64,000 nucleotides of DNA, from the NCBI GenBank assembly GCA_903813345.2, contig CAIIXF020000009.1, forward strand, positions 22,781,759 to 22,845,758, read 5' to 3'. The notes under the pieces are model-generated. The model saw only the letters and a program-made list of their open reading frames with translations, ran no database searches and had not been told where the DNA came from. Below, in pieces: positions 59,201 through 64,000 of the stretch; the first letter of the stretch is position 1; each line of letters starts with the position of its first letter. The position numbers and the translations under genes are program-made. The stretch is from Owenia fusiformis. Lineage: Eukaryota > Annelida > Polychaeta > Sabellida > Oweniidae.

Positions 59201-61007
59201 CTGATACATACGGTAGCGTTGGGAGCGATGCTAGAGTAGATAGCAGACTTGAAAGTGGAAGTGAAATTGACTTTTACAAAATGAGAAATCGCCTGACATC
59301 TGCAGAAGATAGAGAAATACATGATAAAGGTAAAGACCTGGTCGAACCAACAGAGGTCGACATTGCTCGTGCAAAGCTAGGAACCATGAGGAAGGTGAAC
59401 AGGCAAATTGACACTGAGCCAGAGCCATTCAGTGAGATGAGCCCAATGGCTATAAATCTGAACTCTAAACTAGCGAGTAAGTTGGACGCTATGCGCCAAG
59501 CAGAATATTCTCAAGAGGAGAGACTGAGAGAGGAACGTGAGCAACAGGATCAGATATCAGTTGTCAAGCGTCAAGATAACGAAACAAATGTTGACTCGAG
59601 TCCAGTTTTGGTTCAGTCCAGATTGACTTTGAGGGGTCGAGGTCTGTGTTACTAGTTCCATATCATAAAATTTACAGCTAGTAATATAAGTGCTTCCGCT
59701 TTTAACAACTAGAACATGACACATGAGTTTACCACTCTAATATAATGCTGTCCTTGGGATAACTAATACACGAAGACCACATAGTGCACAACATATTAAA
59801 AGGGTACAACCTCACATTCTCACTCTTATTCTCACTCCGCGTCTACTTAAATCAACAAGCGGGATTTCATTCATTGTCTTTCATTACCTCATGTTCTCAC
59901 CTTCACATTCCTTGCTTTACTTAATAAATGCAACTCCATTCCTTCTTGTTAATCTTATATTTTGAATTAACTTGTCTACCATATCTTGAATTGCAAACAT
60001 CTAGTCTAGGCTCAGCTCTATACCTATATGTATTCATTTCCTATTTGTAGGCTTGTATATGTAACTATGTACTTGCTAATCTACCATTTTCTTCTTCTAT
60101 TGTAGGTTCTTAAGATAATAATTCTTTTTAATGGGCACGCTTTTGTAATTATGCTATTGTTGTTTTATGGTGAAGGTGTGATAGTGGTATGAGTGAATGT
60201 AGTATTATATTCAGTATGCATCTCACATACTTCTTATTTTGCTTATAATTTAATATCAATCTGGGATGAGTATATTTTTTAGTCATCCCAGAAGTACATA
60301 ATATTCACAAACGCTTTTTAGAATTAATTGATTTTACTTAGTATGTAATTGTGCAATGAATGTATATAGTTTAAATCACTAGATAACATTCACAACAATA
60401 ATCACAAATCCAAGATGATATTTTGATACGTAGAAAGTAGACTAGATATCTTAAACTGACAACATACACTTGTAAATCTATTTGTACAATATTAAATGCA
60501 ACAATTCAATAATGCCGAGGTCTATTCTCACAGCCCCAGCAATGCGAGGGAGGAATATGAACGAGGAGTACGAAGATCAAGGGGGAGTAGAAGGGGATGG
60601 ACAACCAAGGGAAGTCAGATACACTGGAGGTAGCATCCCAAGTAAATCCTTCCACAGATTGCAGATCATGACTGGCAGCCAAGATACACCAACGCCAGGT
60701 AGATATTCTGATCATCATAATGAATGGGAGAACAATCAAAAATTGATCAGCAAAATGGATTGAAACTTGGGCGAAAATTCAAACCTCAAATGATACAAAA
60801 GTATAGGCTACAATATGTGCATATTGAGTTAACAAGCATGTGATAAATATAGTATTATCTTTGTTCATTTCAGCTCCCCAGCCAGTCCAATTCTCTGCAA
60901 AAGCAGTTTCAAACGGCAGTGCCCAACCAGCAAATGATGATAGTGTTCAATCAAGTGCTTCAATCAACATCACTCAAACAGCTGAACCAGGAGCAACTGA
61001 CTTCTAA
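41176..61007 (+). CDS. Gene B: PDZ-ZM scaffold protein, ZASP/PDLIM-like (17 coding exons, one in-frame TAA)
   Basis: Joined plus exons 41176-41274, 49014-49159, 49797-50919, 51719-51915, 52541-52750, 53075-53211, 53501-53578, 54337-54414, 54653-54727, 55119-55319, 55831-56124, 57010-57144, 57568-57741, 58346-58591, 58943-59641, 60534-60698 and 60874-61007 give 1397 codons with stop. Codon 284 is TAA; everything else is open and in phase. PDZ at about 1-80 (VPWGFR at 13-18; helix-B His63, class I). Then Gln/Pro/Ser/Tyr-rich DNA with CTD-like heptads (257-305) and an 11-Pro run, a ZM (LAQYNSPIDAYSGANI, about 561-576), FVDPY cassettes (about 625-714), four SKSF/MTG motifs, charged coiled-coil-like segments and a GATDF end. 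No LIM domain. By family knowledge an alpha-actinin-binding cytoskeletal scaffold; partner and tissue are inference. Introns 6-16 are all phase 1. Confidence 0.88.
41275..49013 (+). other. Gene B intron 1
   Basis: 7.7 kb, the longest gene B intron. Contains a MITE at 42259-42539, a C tract near 44922, and otherwise nothing recognised. Open frames of 60-80 codons here are not protein-like. Confidence 0.5.
42259..42539. mobile_element. MITE with CAGTGGCGGATCC ends and 5-bp target duplication
   Basis: Terminal inverted repeats of 13 bp (CAGTGGCGGATCC and the complement of GGATCCGCCCCTG) match at 12 positions. TAGCC stands directly before (42254-42258) and after (42540-42544) the element, a likely target duplication. 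The inside is full of TGGGCC/GGCCCA words and has a poly-C run near the right end. Such CAGTGGCGGATCC-ended repeats are common in aquatic animal genomes. Confidence 0.82.
49014..49159 (+). CDS. Gene B exon 2 (second half of PDZ)
   Basis: Acceptor TTTATTTCAG, donor AA-GTAAGG. VTPGSIAATGLHQGDVIFKI, GDTETTNLTHAQSMEVIKN, SGNMLQLSVK. Phase 0 in, phase 2 out, as in gene A. NLTH..(S/A).(E/D)V(I/L)K..GN is shared with gene A. Confidence 0.93.
49797..50919 (+). CDS. Gene B exon 3 (Gln/Pro/Tyr-rich, heptads, in-frame TAA)
   Basis: 1123 bp, acceptor ATTTGTTCCAG, donor GAG-GTAAGAGG. Starts KAPSSQLSPQASPQSYNYSP. Poly-Gln-like stretches, then Y-x-P-[TS]-x-P-[TSA] heptads (50320-50466), a stop at 50401-50403, and in the same frame QTPTPSYQPTSPAYNPSSPS, EVWSPYGNTPQGQFTPYN, a poly-Pro run of 11 and KTQKTWDPVE. 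The low-complexity bias is identical on both sides of the TAA, which shows the exon continues. Antisense Gly/Arg-rich frames are shadows. Confidence 0.87.
51719..51915 (+). CDS. Gene B exon 4
   Basis: 197 bp, acceptor TTCAACCACAG, donor AAAA-GTAAG. Encodes TDVTPTKKENPSPSQTGPG, AFSYIPDNIATQMMKPGDK, KPFSYTSGLTDEIKQRQAEK and a basic end. The FSY repeat is notable; no known domain. Confidence 0.88.
52541..52750 (+). CDS. Gene B exon 5 (ZM motif)
   Basis: Entry in phase 2, donor GGG-GTAAGTT. Encodes ALAMPKYMNSPQMLAGRTKP and TVLAQYNSPIDAYSGANI, the ZASP-like motif (consensus x-Q-[YF]-N-[ST]-P-x-x-x-Y-S). A second in-frame acceptor at 52520 would add seven residues. Confidence 0.9.
53075..53211 (+). 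CDS. Gene B exon 6 (first FVDP motif)
   Basis: 137 bp, acceptor TTTCATTTCAG. IQKPKDPDYTQSATYKFIHE, then RNFVDDYPNRDNFVDPL. Ends in phase 1 with G-GTTAGT. Its last part is the first member of the FVDPY series. Confidence 0.88.
53501..53578 (+). CDS. Gene B exon 7 (FVDPY cassette)
   Basis: 78 bp, phase 1-1. ELKQQKRQDRYSNDDVPDRS then DFVDPY. Acceptor TTACTCCAG, donor ATG-GTGAGT. Confidence 0.9.
54337..54414 (+). CDS. Gene B exon 8 (FVDPY cassette)
   Basis: 78 bp, phase 1-1. EVSRRRNRRNTEQDDIPDRS then DFVDPY. Acceptor TCCATTACAG, donor ATG-GTAATC. Confidence 0.9.
54653..54727 (+). CDS. Gene B exon 9 (FVDPY cassette)
   Basis: 75 bp, phase 1-1. ELKQQQRKHHEHEYYPERG then NFVDPY. Acceptor GCATTGCAG, donor ATG-GTAAGC. 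Confidence 0.9.
55119..55319 (+). CDS. Gene B exon 10 (cassette start plus first SKSF/MTG motif)
   Basis: 201 bp, phase 1-1. Opens EVKQRQRQIEQEQMRQSNDE, like the cassettes, then NIPSKAFAMLQRMTGSTDD and a basic end RKKSVPTEG. Confidence 0.9.
55831..56124 (+). CDS. Gene B exon 11 (two SKSF/MTG motifs)
   Basis: 294 bp, phase 1-1, acceptor TTTTTTATTGCAG. Two units: YDQTSIRYTGRNIPSKSFHM followed by LMQATGG, and YDETSIRYKGRNNPSKAFKF followed by LQKVTGSEDD. The units are clearly an internal duplication. Confidence 0.92.
57010..57144 (+). CDS. Gene B exon 12 (acidic)
   Basis: 135 bp, phase 1-1. Acceptor GCCTCCCAG keeps frame; the AG eight bases later does not. CRAATPPYEDEEEDEETKAA, KWTDDNIKKSSYVPPSEPHR, LDLS. 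Donor G-GTGCGT is acceptable but not strong. Confidence 0.78.
57263..57390. mobile_element. TA-flanked MITE in gene B intron 12
   Basis: Ends GGGAGTTTAAGC and the complement of GCTTGAACTCCC, with TA on each side. 128 bp, no coding capacity. Confidence 0.77.
57568..57741 (+). CDS. Gene B exon 13 (charged helix)
   Basis: 174 bp, phase 1-1. GQLNPKLANKVSKYKDDESL, QKWRLEEERSRQENLTYVK, then GEYEKPNLKS. Similar to the later SKLASKLDAMRQAE segment of exon 15. Donor G-GTCTGC is weak; the exon could also read on to a stop 15 bases later. Confidence 0.8.
58346..58591 (+). CDS. Gene B exon 14
   Basis: 246 bp, phase 1-1. AARKIRSTLSPENDPSAELK, RARSRLGSRHSVKYEPKD and a polar tail. Holds the first of the A-R-x-[RK]-L-G-[ST] repeats. 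Confidence 0.87.
58943..59641 (+). CDS. Gene B exon 15
   Basis: 699 bp, phase 1-1. Acidic start, then EISKARKRLGSRRSSCDD, EIDFYKMRNRLTSAEDRE, EVDIARAKLGTMRKVNRQ and SKLASKLDAMRQAEYSQEER. The chosen donor CGAG-GTCTGT keeps phase with exon 16; reading on would stop after GLCY, so an alternative short C-terminus is possible. Confidence 0.85.
60534..60698 (+). CDS. Gene B exon 16 (fourth SKSF/MTG motif)
   Basis: 165 bp, phase 1-1. PAMRGRNMNEEYEDQGGVEG then VRYTGGSIPSKSFHRLQIMT and GSQDTPTP. A second in-frame acceptor lies six bases on. Confidence 0.88.
60874..61007 (+). CDS. Gene B exon 17 (C-terminus)
   Basis: Acceptor GTTCATTTCAG. PQPVQFSAKAVSNGSAQPAN, SVQSSASINITQTAEPGATDF read in two pieces, then TAA. 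The end TDF fits a class I PDZ ligand. Confidence 0.9.
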
Positions 61008-62060
61008 ATGTGACAAAGAAAACTGAGAACGTGTACAAAACATGTGTAAACTTGCACTAGACAGATGTGAAAGTGTCATTACAGATGTGAACTAAAACAT
61101 AACATTCATTGAATTGTACAAAACAGGTGCAAAGTTGTTATGGACGTTCACATACTGGTAGTGTGACTGCTGTAGACTTCTTCCCTTTCGTAGTTGTGAT
61201 TGTGAACAATATATTAACTAGAAAAATGTGACTAAGTAGTACAACACTGACAATAAGACTTGTTCCATTTACACATAACAGTTGTTCTGTAATTGAATTA
61301 CACACTGTTTCAGTGTATTTGGATGAATATAGAGAAAATTGACTAGATATTGAAAGATCTTAATTGACTCTGTAAATACTGTAAATACGTTGTTAATTTT
61401 TATGATATTAGCAGGTTGTGTAGAGGTTTATACTCAATACGTCTTGTGCAATAACATTTATTTTTCCTTGATTTGTACTATAAGATAACTTATTTTCCGT
61501 TAAATCCGTGTACACTTAATAATAATATAGAGGCCGCCACTCAATATACTTGATAGTATTATAGACAGTAGACACGAGTTGAAGGTGTAAGAACGTATTA
61601 AGGTGTATTTGATGAAGAACCCAAATAGATGGATAGAATGTATGATGAAATGGCAAATATTATATAATTTAACTTTATTTATAATTTGTGATTATAATGG
61701 ACTGTTCTATAACTGAGGTTGAATATTGTGATATATATTTATTAACCTATACATGTATTGCTTCGACATATAGTAGACGTATTTGTAACTTATTAAAACT
61801 AAATTTAAAATAATTAAATAAACGTAACCAGTAATATAATGTGTAATACTATGAAATATGTCTTGAAAAAATTATTCGATGCAATTTTGCCCAGTGACTT
61901 GTCTAAGGGAGGTGCACTGTGATTTGGATGTGTTTTGGCTGGACATTGATGATTAATGCAATTTAACTACATATTGATGTGTAATGCTATATCATTATCA
62001 TACGACTTCTACAATGTTGCAATAAATAACAAAGATAACTGAATAAATGTTGTTGTTGTT
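61008..62060 (+). other. Gene B 3' UTR (inferred)
   Basis: No reading frame. Several AATAAA words; the last two, at 62021 and 62042, are followed by a TGTTGTTGTTGTT tract and mark the likely 3' end. Confidence 0.6.
62042..62047 (+). promoter_or_regulatory. Likely poly(A) signal of gene B
   Basis: AATAAA followed directly by a TG-rich run, with a second AATAAA 21 bases before (62021-62026). Confidence 0.6.
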
Positions 62061-63690
62061 GTTTCTTTTTATTCACTATTTTGAAGCAATTTTATCAAAT
62101 TTACCCCACAAACACTGCAATCGTAAGAACAAAATCAATTTGTACATATAATACTGAATGAACATTTATACAAAATATATACACAATCATTTACATAAAT
62201 CACGCATTATGTTCTCGGAGAATTCAGATACAATTACACGATGCAACTACAAAATGACACAAAAATGTAACCCTCTTATCTTAGAATGATTTTTCCAATT
62301 GGATGTTTTTGAATTTCCATGATTCATTGCTAGAAACAATTGTATGCATCTTGTTGCATCAACAAAATAGTGTTGATGTAAAATCGCCTTGCTATTCCCT
62401 GTGATACTATTTATAAGGTTTCACTCCACTACAAACTTGAAATTAGTTAATTGACAAGGGTAATCAATTTCACTGAATGTTAAAATAGGCATGCACTTGG
62501 TTGCAATTTGATATATCATGTCTATGTTTAAATTATTATTATTTTATTTAGGACATGATATTTCTAACGTTTTTCGCACAAAACAAACTCTGTTACATAT
62601 TTTATGTCACATGACCTGATAAAAACCATCAGACCACTATGCTATAAATTGCTGAAAATGATTCTAATACACGTGTCTAGTTTATTGAACAGCAACATAG
62701 ATTTATATCTGAAATTATTGTGTAACAATAATCAATATTCATATTTTAAATACAAATAGCCTACAATATAAAATTTAGTTGCAATATTTATTTTATCTTG
62801 AATTTTTTATATATGGTTATTTGTACTGCAGTACGTAAATGCAACGTCAATGTCATATTTACATAGAGCCTATGTATGTGTATTACTGCACATTCCATTT
62901 TATACAATAAATTAATAATAGGAGTATCAAGATGTTTTAGCAAATATGAAATAGACATACAGTCGTGAGTTAATAAAATATTAATAGTGAATAATGTAAT
63001 ATAAACTTTTTATGGTACTTTTATTTATTTAGTACACCCTTAAGCAATTCATTAATTTACTTATGATATCATTGTGAATGGAATTCCAAATATTCCCAGT
63101 TCACGTCAAATGTTTCCTCAATACACTTTGTACTTATAATTATAATCAATTGTTTTTTCAATACACATCTTGTGCTTCATTATAATCATTATAATACTGT
63201 CTCAATACATTATATGTGGTGCATATGCAGGGTGTCACCAGTGTAGACACTAAGGGGCTGAAACCTGCTGGTCAAAATGATATTACGGACCAGTTGCAAT
63301 GTTATTTTCCTATACCTAGTGAAAAAATCAACTGGTCCGTATCAAAAGTAACCAGAAAATGACCAGTGGACCGGCTGTTAATGACAACACTGGGTGTCAC
63401 CAATACAATACAAATTCGATGTAGCTTCACATATCTAGTATAATTTAAGTGTATTTTTGTACCTATCATAAAGCGCCCAGTTAATTGGTGATATAATAAA
63501 TTTTATCAAATATTGTAATAAAGGAACGAAATAGACGATCAAACATTGATAGGCTTCAAGTACACATGTAGTGTTTTTGAAAAACACGTTTACACACAAA
63601 ACACACACGTCTCATATCGAAGGTTTGTTAACCTGATGTATGAGTACACATTTTCAGTGAAGTCAATCACAACACCCATGACTAATATAT
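62061..63690. other. Intergenic between gene B and the BMP gene
   Basis: Non-coding apart from the hAT MITE at 63239-63392. The right part may be the 3' UTR of the minus-strand BMP gene. Confidence 0.45.
63239..63392. mobile_element. hAT-type MITE with 8-bp target duplication
   Basis: GGTGTCAC stands on both sides (63231-63238 and 63393-63400). The ends are CAGTGTAGACACTAA and the complement of TTAATGACAACACTG. Further inner inverted words (GGACCAGTTG and CAACTGGTCC) make a fold-back. The 8-bp duplication and CAGTG ends point to the hAT superfamily. Confidence 0.87.
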
Positions 63691-63924
63691 TTACCTGCAA
63701 CCACATTTTGATACAACCATATCATCATATTTATATTTAATTGTCACCACACCCTCTTCGTCAATGTATATAATGCTTATGGGCTCCAGCTCCGTCGGGA
63801 CACAACACGTCCGTGATGTTTTCTTTGGATAGGTGGCGTGCAGAAGTGTTTGTATGATAGCGTGCTTGGTAGGAGTCAAGTGATCAGCTAATGGGAAATA
63901 ACAACGTCCACTACATTCAAACGC
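63691..63924 (-). CDS. BMP9/10-type TGF-beta ligand, C-terminal exon
   Basis: Minus exon with acceptor ATATATGTTGCAG and a TAA stop; only the last 77 residues of the protein are in the window. It reads [52 protein letters not shown] and [13 protein letters not shown]. This is the second half of the TGF-beta cystine knot: C-x-G-x-C, CC and the terminal C-x-C are all present. The [15 protein letters not shown] and CCVPT-LEPISI words are closest, from memory of the family, to BMP9/BMP10; the BMP2/4 and BMP5-8 groups differ there. The mature ligand would be secreted as a disulphide-linked dimer and act on type I/II receptor kinases. The TGF-beta assignment is firm; the subgroup needs a tree. Confidence 0.9.
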   Translation of the reverse strand, partial: AFECSGRCYFPLADHLTPTKHAIIQTLLHATYPKKTSRTCCVPTELEPISIIYIDEEGVVTIKYKYDDMVVSKCGCR

Positions 63925-64000
63925 CTGCAACATATATACAAAAATATGATGAATACGGTCAACGAAAAAATTGAACGGTTTCAAAATCCATGAATACAGA
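63925..64000 (-). other. Start of the BMP gene's last intron
   Basis: Non-coding bases upstream of the BMP C-terminal exon on the minus strand; the earlier exons lie outside the window. Confidence 0.7.

Larger units (their letters stand above)
49160..60873 (+). other. Gene B introns 2-16
   Basis: Introns from about 175 to 892 bp with no further exon found. Intron 12 carries the MITE at 57263-57390. The rest is AT-rich and non-coding. Confidence 0.5.

Overview
The window is AT-rich animal nuclear DNA. It has long introns, canonical GT-AG splice sites, many small TA-flanked DNA transposons, and frequent ATACATGTA-like words. The gene content (a GT92-family glycosyltransferase, two ZASP/PDLIM-like PDZ-ZM scaffold genes, and the last exon of a BMP9/10-type TGF-beta ligand) fits an invertebrate. 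A lophotrochozoan such as a mollusc is my best guess; that is inference and no search was run.

Layout. 1-2272 is mostly non-coding with a 25-bp terminal-inverted-repeat element at 621-1014. 2273-3709 (minus) is an intronless GT92 gene. 3710-9300 holds transposon debris (a mariner relic next to a LINE tail, and a diverged 148-bp tandem repeat) and the 3' UTR of the next gene. 9366-38987 (minus) is gene A: seven coding exons, about 603 aa, an N-terminal PDZ domain and a ZASP-like motif (ZM). Its introns contain mariner relics, MITEs, three minisatellites and a small array of decayed copies of its own second PDZ exon. 41176-61007 (plus) is gene B: seventeen coding exons, about 1396 codons, with the same N-terminal plan and a ZM. 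It adds CTD-like heptads, an array of FVDPY cassette exons and four copies of the SF..L..MTG motif. Genes A and B are head-to-head and share a 2.2-kb intergenic region. 63691-63924 (minus) is the C-terminal exon of the BMP ligand, convergent with gene B.

How the genes relate. The two PDZ-ZM genes share the position and phase of their first two introns (phase 0 inside the PDZ, phase 2 at its end). Both put a histidine at the start of the second PDZ helix, both carry a ZM, and both end in Gly-Ala-Ser/Thr-Asp-Phe. Neither has a LIM domain in this window. By family knowledge such proteins dock on alpha-actinin at muscle Z-discs and actin bundles, so the pair probably encodes two cytoskeletal scaffolds from one locus. 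Gene B has one in-frame TAA inside its largest exon although all 14 downstream exons remain open and in phase.

The exon models were built by hand from reading frame, splice sites and phase continuity. They account for the two genes without any break except that TAA. Transcript evidence would be needed for UTRs, alternative exons and the weaker splice choices noted below.
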